Made by a program: the position numbers and the translations under genes. A stretch of 8,672 nucleotides of DNA. Source: an uncultured Eubacteriales bacterium (lineage in GTDB: Bacteria > Bacillota > Clostridia > Peptostreptococcales > Anaerovoracaceae). The notes under the pieces were generated by a model. The model worked only from the letters and a program-made list of their open reading frames with translations. It was not told where the DNA came from and searched no databases. The stretch lies in contig CADBRY010000103.1 in NCBI GenBank assembly GCA_902797195.1, positions 1 to 8,672 on the forward strand. The letters run 5' to 3'. Shown here piece by piece: positions 1-6,494 of the stretch (its first letter is position 1; each line of letters begins with the position of its first letter).

Positions 1-1175
1 GTGATCTCGACTTTTCCGCCGTTATTGTTGGAGATCCAGCCGATCCAGGTCTTGCCCTTGTTGAGCTTTGCTTCAACGACGATGGGCTCGGCAGGCTCTG
101 TTTCGTCCTCAGCCTTGTCCGCATTCTCCTCGGCAGCCTTGGCCTGTGCGGCTTTTGTGGCCTCAACATCGATGAGCACCAGCTGGCCATCCTTCTTCTC
201 CCACTGGATGTCCTTAACGGTTCCCATGCTTATCAGCTTGCCTTTGCCGCCTTCCATGGAGTAGTCACAGTAGGTGACGCTAGAAGCTCCGCCGGGACCC
301 TGATAGTTATCCTTCGTTATGTACTCGGTCTCCGCATAGAGGATGAGCAGGTTGTCACGCTTAAGGTCATTCTCGAAATTCTCTGTGTGATACTGCTTGT
401 CTTCCTCGCTATAGGTCCACTTGGTGGTTTCCCAGTCAGTTCTGCTGGAATAATCCACACTGACCTCATCGGCGCGGGTATCGCTCATGGGTTTAGCAGT
501 CTTGTTGAACTTGAGTTCACTGGGTGGAGCTTTTCTCTTTTCCTTGATCTGCTCCTCTTTCAAAGCGGCCTCAACTTTTTCGCCGTAAACTATGCCGGTG
601 TGCTCCGCGGATACGCCTCTGCTGTGATCTCTGTCATACAAGCCACACTCATTGGTGAATGACATCTGATCGATATGTTCCACACCATCGGAGGTAAATA
701 CCTCGTTGGCGCCTGTGTATCCTCCGGCGGAGTGGCTGGCGCCCCAATGGATAAAGACCGAATTCCAGAATTCAGAGAACCTGATAAAGGGAGGTCTGGC
801 GCTGCGCATAGGTCCTATCACCTCGGGCAGCTTCTTGTAATCCTGATAAAGCCACAGTGTTCTTGTGATGCCGCCTTCGACCTCGGCCTCAAGGATAATG
901 TCGGGCGAGTATTCCGGATCGTCCATTCCCCACTGAGGTCTGGCTTCCGGAGCGTTTTCTACTACAAAGGCAACGACTCTCCTGTCCCTTGCGCTTTCAT
1001 CGAATCCGTCCTCGGCGGTGTAGCCGGTCAGAAGATTTGAGATCGGCTCCGGTTCGGGCTTTTTCTTTGCTGTCTCCTGGGATTGGGAACATGCCGTCAT
1101 CATAACAGCGCCCACAGCTATGGTAGTGACAAGTGCCGCCATAACTATAAGGGCTATAGTCATTGGTTTTTTCAT
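1..1175 (-). CDS. DUF3048 (YerB-like) lipoprotein, C-terminus cut off by the window edge
   Basis: 391 codons are visible and the frame stays open to position 1, so the C-terminus lies outside the window. The N-terminus is a lipoprotein signal: two lysines, a hydrophobic stretch (about residues 5-27) and a lipobox-like M-T-A-C ending at Cys29, which predicts a protein anchored to the outer face of the membrane. The DUF3048 N-terminal domain follows: NLLTGY (47-52), an ENAPEARPQWG block (73-83), EAEVEGGITR (96-105), IGPMRSARPPF (120-130), HWGASHSAGG (143-152) and RDHSRG (182-187). The second DUF3048 domain starts near residue 235 and includes LNKGKTWIGW (371-380), which matches the LNPGKTWI motif near the family's C-terminus, so little is probably missing. 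Start at 1175: GGGGGA (1183-1188) sits 7 nt upstream. An in-frame ATG at 1188-1190 overlaps that ribosome site and is less likely. B. subtilis YerB belongs to this family; its biochemical role is not known to me. The gene has its own promoter. An Ala/Glu-rich insertion lies at 338-368. Confidence 0.9.
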   Translation of the reverse strand, partial: MKKPMTIALIVMAALVTTIAVGAVMMTACSQSQETAKKKPEPEPISNLLTGYTAEDGFDESARDRRVVAFVVENAPEARPQWGMDDPEYSPDIILEAEVEGGITRTLWLYQDYKKLPEVIGPMRSARPPFIRFSEFWNSVFIHWGASHSAGGYTGANEVFTSDGVEHIDQMSFTNECGLYDRDHSRGVSAEHTGIVYGEKVEAALKEEQIKEKRKAPPSELKFNKTAKPMSDTRADEVSVDYSSRTDWETTKWTYSEEDKQYHTENFENDLKRDNLLILYAETEYITKDNYQGPGGASSVTYCDYSMEGGKGKLISMGTVKDIQWEKKDGQLVLIDVEATKAAQAKAAEENADKAEDETEPAEPIVVEAKLNKGKTWIGWISNNNGGKVEI

Positions 1176-1214
1176 AAGTATTTCCCCCATGTCCGTTAAT
1201 TACTGAATGAGTAT

Positions 1215-1243
1215 ATCATACAATATTTGTAAGTTTTCATCAA
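1215..1243 (-). promoter_or_regulatory. Sigma-A-type promoter of the DUF3048 lipoprotein gene
   Basis: On the minus strand a -35 TTGATG (1238-1243; 4 of 6 consensus bases) and a -10 TATGAT (1215-1220; 5 of 6) are separated by exactly 17 bp. Transcription would begin near 1208 and give a leader of about 33 nt carrying the GGGGGA ribosome site. The leader is too short for a riboswitch. It fires away from the feoAB promoter about 100 bp off, so the two transcription units are divergent. Confidence 0.72.
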
Positions 1244-1282
1244 GGACATACGATGGGTTCGCGGAGTTCTGCCAAGTATTAT

Positions 1283-1292
1283 TGCCCGGGCA
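1283..1292. repeat. Perfect 10-bp palindrome between the divergent promoters
   Basis: TGCCCGGGCA is a perfect palindrome. It lies 40 bp upstream of the lipoprotein -35 and about 20 bp upstream of the extended -10 of feoAB, so it could touch the -35 region of the latter. It may be a regulator's half-sites without a spacer or chance. It has no loop and no T-tract, so it is not a terminator. Confidence 0.25.
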
Positions 1293-1312
1293 TATCTTTT
1301 TGCGGTTTATCG

Positions 1313-1321
1313 TGTTAGAAT
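1313..1321 (+). promoter_or_regulatory. Probable extended -10 promoter of feoAB
   Basis: TGT followed by TAGAAT (1316-1321; 5 of 6 to TATAAT) fits the TGn-TATAAT extended -10 pattern. No good -35 hexamer lies 16-18 bp upstream, which extended -10 promoters tolerate. Transcription would start near 1328, leaving a leader of only about 23 nt before the ATG. A rival -10 is GATAAT (1327-1332), which also lacks a good -35. Confidence 0.45.
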
Positions 1322-1325
1322 GTTT

Positions 1326-1340
1326 AGATAATGATTGACA
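1326..1340 (+). promoter_or_regulatory. Candidate Fur box overlapping the feoAB transcription start
   Basis: AGATAATGATTGACA matches the 7-1-7 Fur box TGATAATnATTATCA at 11 of 14 defined positions; the left half is nearly perfect (GATAAT then ATT) and the right half is weaker. It lies on the expected transcription start of feoAB, just upstream of the ribosome site AGGAAG (1340-1345), where a bound repressor would block initiation. Iron-loaded Fur commonly represses ferrous iron uptake genes. The match was made by eye; no fur gene is in the window, and a DtxR-family regulator could be the real one. Confidence 0.45.
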
Positions 1341-1350
1341 GGAAGACGAA

Positions 1351-3741
1351 ATGCCAAACAATAAGGATAAAACAACATTAGATAAACTGAAAATAGGAGA
1401 CTCTGCATATATTGCCGCCGTAGGCGGGCAGGGCAATCTACGTCATCACTTCCTGGACATGGGGCTGATCCCAGGGGAAGAGGTGACCGTCGTAAGATAC
1501 GCTCCCATGGGCGACCCCATCGAGCTTCGGATACAGGGCTATCAGTTGACTTTGCGAAAAGAGGATGCTGCAGAGATAACTGTAGAGAAAACATTGCCTT
1601 TGCAAAAGGAGCCCGCGGGAGCCCATGATGAAGCGACGAAGACTCCCGGTGAAAAGGCAACGGGCAGCCCCGAGCGCAGCAGACTGCATCATCCGGGCCT
1701 TGGAGAAGGAGGAAAATTCCATCCTGCGGGAAGCGGCGATCCTCTGGATCCGGGAGTGGAGCTGACGTTTGCTCTTGTGGGAAATCAGAACAGCGGTAAG
1801 ACGACTCTGTTCAATCAGCTGACGGGCATGAACCAGCACGTGGGCAATTTCCCCGGGGTCACTGTGGACAGAAAAGACGGAGTCATCAAAGACCATCCCG
1901 AAACGAGGATCACGGACCTGCCGGGCATCTACTCCCTGTCCCCGTACACAGGGGAGGAGGTAGTATCCAGAGATTTCATACTGGGTGAAAAACCCAGGGG
2001 GATCATCAACATAGTCGATGCCACAAACCTGGAGAGAAATCTGTATCTGACCATGCAGCTTCTGGAAATGAACATTCCCATGGTGGTGGCTTTGAATATG
2101 ATGGATGAGGTCACCGCCAATGGAGGCAGCATAGATATAAACGAAATGGAAGCCCAGCTGGGAGTTCCCGTTGTGGCCATTTCGGCCATGAAAAATGAAG
2201 GCGTCAGAGAACTGATCGACCACGCGATACACGTTGCAAGATATCAGGAAAGACCCCTGCGTCAGGATTTTTGCGACGAGACAAAAAACGGAGGAGCGGT
2301 CCACAGGTGCCTCCACGGGATCCTCCATCTCATAGAAGATCACGCCGAGGATGCGGGGCTTCCCCTTAGATTTGCCGCAAGCAAACTGATAGAAAATGAT
2401 CCCATAGTCACGGAAAAACTGAAGCTTGAACCCAATGAAGCGGAGACGGTGGAGCACATCATCCTTCAGATGGAGAGGGAAAGAGAGCTGGACAGATATG
2501 CCGCAATAGCGGACATGCGTTTCTCATTTATCCACAAGGTGTGCGACAGCACGGTCATAAAACCGGGAGAAAGTCTTCAGCACAAAAGGACCCAGCGGAT
2601 AGACAGGATCCTTACGGGCAAGTATACGGCCATACCTCTTTTTATCGGAATCATGGCTCTGATATTCTGGCTTACATTCAACGTGGTGGGAGCCTGGCTG
2701 CAGGGCCTTGTGGAAGCAGGCGTTGAAGCCGCGACGTCGGGGATGGATGAACTGCTGAGTGCGACGGGAGTCAACGCAGCAGTCCACAGCCTTATAATCG
2801 ACGGCATCTTCGCAGGTGTTGGAACGGTGCTGAGCTTCCTGCCCATAATCGTGACTCTCTTTTTCTTCCTTTCCATTCTGGAAGATAGCGGCTACATCGC
2901 AAGAGTTGCCTTTTTCATGGATAAACTTCTCAGAAGGATCGGACTTTCGGGAAGGAGCATCGTGCCCATGCTCATCGGCTTCGGCTGCACAGTCCCCGCT
3001 GTAATGGCCACAAGGACTCTGCCAAGTGAGCGGGACAGGAAGGTGACCATTATGCTGACCCCCTTTATGAGCTGTTCGGCAAAGGTCCCCATCTACGCAT
3101 TTTTTGTCAACGCATTTTTCAGCGACTACAAGGCCCTGGTTATGAGCGGGCTCTACGTTCTTGGGATACTGCTGGGCATAGTGGCCGCGATCATTTATAA
3201 AAAGGCAATCAAGGGCGAGGCGGTTCCCTTCGTGATGGAACTGCCCACATATCGCATGCCGGGGATAAAGAGCGTTGCAAGACTTCTTTGGGACAAGGCG
3301 AAGGACTTCCTTCAGAGGGCTTTTTCCATAATCCTCATCGCCACCATAGTCGTCTGGTTCCTGCAGAACTTCGATACCCATCTGAACATGACACCGAATT
3401 CGGAGGAAAGCATACTTGCCTATGTGGCGGGATGGATCACTCCCATTATGAAGCCTGCGGGTCTTGGTACCTGGGAAATATGCACGGCTCTCATTACAGG
3501 ATTCATGGCCAAAGAAGTGGTCCTGTCGACTTTGGGAATACTTTACGCGGGAAATATAGCCGGCGCCATGTCCGCTGCCACGGCAATGAGCCTTCTGGTA
3601 TTCAGCCTTCTATACACCCCATGCGTTGCGGCAGTCGCCGCAACAAAAAGAGAGCTCGGTTGGAAATGGGCTCTCGGAATGGTGGTCTGGCAGTGTGCCA
3701 TAGCCTGGTTAGTTGCCTTTGCGGTAAACCTTATTTGCTGA
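1351..3741 (+). CDS. feoB: FeoA-FeoB fusion, ferrous iron transporter
   Basis: A 796-residue inner-membrane protein that imports Fe2+, with the small SH3-like partner FeoA fused to its N-terminus. Residues about 9-80 are FeoA-like (KIGDSAYIAAV, the LDMGLIPGEEV core, then IELRIQGYQLTLR). Residues 83-135 are a Pro/Gly/charged linker. The FeoB G domain follows with all motifs: P-loop GNQNSGKTT (144-152), G2 region VGNFPGVTVD (164-173), DLPG (189-192), NMMD (249-252) and SAMK (278-281). A helical insertion runs to about 400. The membrane part starts near 426 and keeps the hallmark segments GCTVPAVMATRTL (545-557), FMSCSAKVPIY (572-582) and LYTPCVAAVAATKRE (754-768). E. coli FeoB alone is 773 residues, so nothing essential looks missing. 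The start is supported by AGGAAG (1340-1345), and the FeoA homology begins right after it. No separate feoA or feoC is visible. It is probably iron-regulated through the Fur-like site upstream. The last 11 bp overlap the end of argH. Confidence 0.96.
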   Translation: MPNNKDKTTLDKLKIGDSAYIAAVGGQGNLRHHFLDMGLIPGEEVTVVRYAPMGDPIELRIQGYQLTLRKEDAAEITVEKTLPLQKEPAGAHDEATKTPGEKATGSPERSRLHHPGLGEGGKFHPAGSGDPLDPGVELTFALVGNQNSGKTTLFNQLTGMNQHVGNFPGVTVDRKDGVIKDHPETRITDLPGIYSLSPYTGEEVVSRDFILGEKPRGIINIVDATNLERNLYLTMQLLEMNIPMVVALNMMDEVTANGGSIDINEMEAQLGVPVVAISAMKNEGVRELIDHAIHVARYQERPLRQDFCDETKNGGAVHRCLHGILHLIEDHAEDAGLPLRFAASKLIENDPIVTEKLKLEPNEAETVEHIILQMERERELDRYAAIADMRFSFIHKVCDSTVIKPGESLQHKRTQRIDRILTGKYTAIPLFIGIMALIFWLTFNVVGAWLQGLVEAGVEAATSGMDELLSATGVNAAVHSLIIDGIFAGVGTVLSFLPIIVTLFFFLSILEDSGYIARVAFFMDKLLRRIGLSGRSIVPMLIGFGCTVPAVMATRTLPSERDRKVTIMLTPFMSCSAKVPIYAFFVNAFFSDYKALVMSGLYVLGILLGIVAAIIYKKAIKGEAVPFVMELPTYRMPGIKSVARLLWDKAKDFLQRAFSIILIATIVVWFLQNFDTHLNMTPNSEESILAYVAGWITPIMKPAGLGTWEICTALITGFMAKEVVLSTLGILYAGNIAGAMSAATAMSLLVFSLLYTPCVAAVAATKRELGWKWALGMVVWQCAIAWLVAFAVNLIC

Positions 3742-5092
3742 TATCTTCAAGCTGTTTCGCCACGCTGTCAAAGGAAGTGGATCCCTGGGAGCGCTTGGCT
3801 TCGATACAGCTTCTGACAGCGATCTTTTCATAGATGTCCTCATCGAAGGCATCGCTGAATTCTTTGAATTCCTCCATGGTTAGCTGGTCCAGAGCCTTGC
3901 CTTCACTGATGGCGTAAAGGACCATCCTGCCGATAATCTCATGACAATCCCTGAAAGCAATTCCCTTCGACACAAGATAGTCTGCCGCGTCTGTTGCGTT
4001 CATGTAGCCGTAACGGGCAGCCTCTTCCATGTTATCCGTGCGTACCTTCATCGTGCGGATCATGTCGGTGAATATGCCAAGGCTTGCCTTGAGAGTATCG
4101 ACTGAATCAAAAACCGGTTCCTTGTCTTCCTGCAGGTCTTTGTTATATGCGAGAGGAAGGCTTTTGCAGATGGTCAAAAGGCTCATCAGGTCGCCGTATA
4201 CCCGACCCGACTTGCCCCGAATAAGTTCTGCCATATCAGGATTCTTTTTCTGGGGCATTATGCTGCTTCCCGTGGAATATGCATCGTCGATTTCAATAAA
4301 TGCAAATTCAACGGAGCTCCAGAGGATAAGCTCCTCGCAGAATCTTGAAAGGTGCATCATGGTGATGGAACAGCAGCTTAAAAATTCTATTGCAAAATCC
4401 CTGTCGGCCACGGCATCCATGGCGTTGGGAAGGACCTTTGAAAAACCAAGTTCCTCAGCCAGAAACTGACGGTCAGTGTTGTAGGTGGTTCCCGCAAGGG
4501 CTCCGCTTCCAAGAGGGAGCCTGTCGATGCGGGTAAGGCAGTCTGCGAATCTTTCCCTGTCTCTGGAGAACATCTGATAGTATGCCAGCAGGTGATAAGC
4601 AAGGGTCACAGGCTGGGCTCTCTGCAGGTGGGTGTATCCCGGCATCACAGTGTCCTGATGTTTTTTTGCAAGTTCAGCCAGAGTCTCTGTAAGGGCGGCC
4701 AGGGCTGCGTCAACAGCCCCGGTCTCCTTTTTAAGATACAGTCTGAAGTCCACAGCAACCTGATCGTTCCTGCTTCTTGCGGTATGCAGCTTCTTGCCCG
4801 TCTGACCTATGCGCTGGGTCAGGATGGTCTCTATGTTCATGTGGATATCTTCCGACTCCATGGAGAACTGGACCTTGCCTTCTTTGATGTCTTCAAGAAT
4901 CTGCTTCAGAGCTTCGACAATTACAGAAGATTCCTCTTCCGTTATTATCCCCTGCCTGCCCAGCATTTTCGCATGGGCGATGCTGCCGGTTATATCCTCT
5001 TCATAGAGTCTTTGGTCAAAGCCGATGGATGCGTTGAATTCGTCAGCGGCCTGTGTGGATGTCTTTTCAAATCTGCCTTTCCAGAGTTTCAT
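3731..5092 (-). CDS. argH: Argininosuccinate lyase
   Basis: A 453-residue cytosolic enzyme of the fumarase/aspartase superfamily that splits argininosuccinate into arginine and fumarate, the last step of arginine synthesis. The sequence opens with the canonical MKLWKGRF, carries LHTARSRNDQ (102-111), the GYTHLQRAQP block (152-161) with the His expected in catalysis (H155), and the superfamily signature GSSIMPQKKNPD (275-286) on the flexible loop with the catalytic serine. The length is normal for ArgH (about 455-470). It lies 54 nt downstream of argG in the same direction and is probably co-transcribed from the argG promoter. No in-frame alternative ATG or GTG precedes 5092 before an in-frame stop. 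The nearest purine-rich ribosome site (GGAAAGG) ends 14 nt before the ATG, farther than usual. An 8-codon ORF (5115-5089) ends in an ATGA overlap with this start, so translation may be coupled. The stop codon lies inside the 3' end of feoAB. Confidence 0.97.
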   Translation of the reverse strand: MKLWKGRFEKTSTQAADEFNASIGFDQRLYEEDITGSIAHAKMLGRQGIITEEESSVIVEALKQILEDIKEGKVQFSMESEDIHMNIETILTQRIGQTGKKLHTARSRNDQVAVDFRLYLKKETGAVDAALAALTETLAELAKKHQDTVMPGYTHLQRAQPVTLAYHLLAYYQMFSRDRERFADCLTRIDRLPLGSGALAGTTYNTDRQFLAEELGFSKVLPNAMDAVADRDFAIEFLSCCSITMMHLSRFCEELILWSSVEFAFIEIDDAYSTGSSIMPQKKNPDMAELIRGKSGRVYGDLMSLLTICKSLPLAYNKDLQEDKEPVFDSVDTLKASLGIFTDMIRTMKVRTDNMEEAARYGYMNATDAADYLVSKGIAFRDCHEIIGRMVLYAISEGKALDQLTMEEFKEFSDAFDEDIYEKIAVRSCIEAKRSQGSTSFDSVAKQLEDISK

Positions 5093-5146
5093 GTTTCGTT
5101 TCGTTGCCTTTCCATATTAGATAGTGTCGCCGCTGCCGGGCGGATG

Positions 5147-6421
5147 TTACTCGATAAAGTCGCTGCCTTTGAGCACTCTCATTTCCAGAGACTCGTGCTC
5201 GGAACCGCCGCCCTCAACTGTGAGCTTCTGGATGGCGCGGATCTTAAGAGGCAGTGAGAAGAGGTTTATGAAGCCTTCCGCATCGCTCTGATCGTACACG
5301 TCGTCCTTGCTGAAGGTGGCGAACTCTTCGTTGTACAGTGAGTAGGGAGCCTTACGGGCTGCCACATAGGCCTGGCCCTTGTACAGCTTCATCTTGACCG
5401 TACCTGTGACTTTTTCCTGAGTCTTGTCAACGAATGCGCTGATGGCCTCTCTCAGGGGAGTGAACCACAGGCCGTCGTAGACCAGCTGAGCAAATTTCTG
5501 AGCCACGATCATCTTGTACTGGGTGGTGTCCCTGTCAAGGATGAGCTGCTCGAGACCTGAGTGAGCCGCAAAGAGGATGGTGCCTCCCGGAGTCTCGTAC
5601 ACGCCACGGCTCTTCATGCCGACCAGACGGTTTTCGATGATGTCCACCGTGCCGATGCCGTTGGCGCTGCCCAGATCGTTCAGCTTGCTCAAAAGTTCGA
5701 TGGGTCCCATTTTCTCTCCGTCGATACCAACGGGGATGCCTGCTTCAAAATCGATGTCCACATAGGTGGGTTCATCGGGAGCTTCTTCCGGCGGAACGCT
5801 GAGAACATGGATGGAATCAAGGTGTTCGTTCCAGGGGTTCTCCAGCTCTCCTCCCTCGTGACTTATATGCCAGACGTTCTCGTCTCTGCTGTAGATCTTT
5901 GCGTTTGACTGGCTGATGGGGATGTTCTGTTTGTTGGCGTACTCGATCATGTCCTCTCTGGATTCAAAGGGCCACTCGGGCATTCTCCAGGGAGCCACGA
6001 CCTTGATCGCCGGATTCAGGGCATTGATGGACGTTTCGAAACGCACCTGATCGTTGCCTTTGCCCGTGCAGCCGTGAGCTATGATGAAGGCGTCCTCCTT
6101 CTCGCATACTTCCACAAGTTTCTTCGCCATTAAAGGTCTGGCCATGGAAGTTCCCAGCATGTACTGTCCTTCGTAGATGGCGTCGGCCTTGAGAGTTGGC
6201 CAGATATAATCGGTGATGAACTCCTCTCTCAGATCGATGGTGATCGCCTTGATGGCACCTGTTGCCAGGGCCTTCTGTTCGATCGCCTCAAAGTCCTCCT
6301 TCTGTCCTGCGTTGCAGCACACTGCGATTACATCATAGTCGTAATTCTCCTTCAGCCACTTCATGATGACGGATGTGTCCAGTCCGCCTGAATAAGCCAA
6401 TACTACCTTTTCTTTTTCCAT
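5147..6421 (-). CDS. argG: Argininosuccinate synthase
   Basis: A 424-residue cytosolic enzyme that joins citrulline and aspartate with ATP to make argininosuccinate. Visible motifs are the N-type ATP pyrophosphatase PP-loop AYSGGLDTS (9-17), the substrate-binding region around [14 protein letters not shown] (83-96), [14 protein letters not shown] (116-129) and YSRDENVWH (177-185). The C-terminal part keeps [17 protein letters not shown], followed by about 25 more residues, so the protein is slightly longer than B. subtilis ArgG (about 403) and shorter than E. coli ArgG (about 447). The start is firm: AGGAGG (6430-6435) sits 8 nt before the ATG and the homology begins at residue 5. argG leads the argGH unit. 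Its promoter is overlapped by an ARG box, so repression by ArgR/AhrC with arginine is expected. The rest of the arginine pathway is not in the window. Confidence 0.98.
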   Translation of the reverse strand: MEKEKVVLAYSGGLDTSVIMKWLKENYDYDVIAVCCNAGQKEDFEAIEQKALATGAIKAITIDLREEFITDYIWPTLKADAIYEGQYMLGTSMARPLMAKKLVEVCEKEDAFIIAHGCTGKGNDQVRFETSINALNPAIKVVAPWRMPEWPFESREDMIEYANKQNIPISQSNAKIYSRDENVWHISHEGGELENPWNEHLDSIHVLSVPPEEAPDEPTYVDIDFEAGIPVGIDGEKMGPIELLSKLNDLGSANGIGTVDIIENRLVGMKSRGVYETPGGTILFAAHSGLEQLILDRDTTQYKMIVAQKFAQLVYDGLWFTPLREAISAFVDKTQEKVTGTVKMKLYKGQAYVAARKAPYSLYNEEFATFSKDDVYDQSDAEGFINLFSLPLKIRAIQKLTVEGGGSEHESLEMRVLKGSDFIE

Positions 6422-6455
6422 TGCGAAAACCTCCTCGTATTGTAAAAACGTTACG

Positions 6456-6469
6456 TGAATGATTATACA
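6456..6469. promoter_or_regulatory. ARG box (ArgR/AhrC operator) over the argG -10
   Basis: The plus-strand bases TGAATGATTATACA match the ARG-box core TGAATwwwwATTCA at 12 of 14 positions, with one half perfect and the other 4 of 5. The site covers the whole -10 hexamer and reaches the likely transcription start, the expected place for an arginine-dependent repressor. The site is recognised by eye; no argR gene is in the window. Confidence 0.62.
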
Positions 6470-6489
6470 TCAATATGAATAATATGCAA
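6462..6489 (-). promoter_or_regulatory. Promoter of the argGH unit
   Basis: On the minus strand a perfect -10 TATAAT (6462-6467) is preceded by TTGCAT (6484-6489; 3 of 6 to TTGACA) with a 16-bp spacer. Transcription would begin near 6455, giving a leader of about 34 nt with a strong AGGAGG. The -35 is only 5 bp beyond the stop codon of the upstream gene, so argGH has its own promoter despite lying close behind a co-directional gene. Confidence 0.72.
6476..6489. promoter_or_regulatory. Possible second, degenerate ARG box over the argG -35
   Basis: TGAATAATATGCAA has a perfect left half TGAAT and an A/T centre, but the right half is poor (10 of 14 overall). Its centre is 20 bp from that of the better box, close to the roughly 21-bp spacing of the tandem ARG boxes bound by ArgR hexamers, and it overlaps the -35. 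The TGAAT run plus spacing is the evidence; by itself the site would be unconvincing. Confidence 0.35.
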
Positions 6490-6494
6490 GCGGT

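Noticed and set aside
144..264. Plus-strand open frames across the left 1 kb as genes
   Set aside because: The minus strand encodes a DUF3048 lipoprotein across the whole stretch with a signal peptide, ribosome site and promoter. The plus-strand frames have no motifs or ribosome sites.
1176..1350. A riboswitch or RNA leader ahead of feoAB or the lipoprotein
   Set aside because: Both predicted leaders are only about 20-35 nt long, too short for any known riboswitch class.
1438..2457. A 339-codon open frame antisense to feoAB
   Set aside because: The opposite strand carries every FeoA and FeoB G-domain motif. The antisense product has no recognisable domain and is a frame shadow.
2524..3381. 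A 285-codon open frame antisense to the FeoB membrane region
   Set aside because: It is a shadow of the FeoB transmembrane part, and its His/Asp/Lys-rich composition is what antisense of membrane codons gives.
3749..3821. Inverted repeats AAGCTGT/ACAGCTT and CGCTGTCA/TGACAGCG near the feoAB/argH junction as a bidirectional terminator
   Set aside because: The arms are about 45-50 nt apart, cross each other rather than nest, lie inside argH coding sequence and have no proper T-tract.
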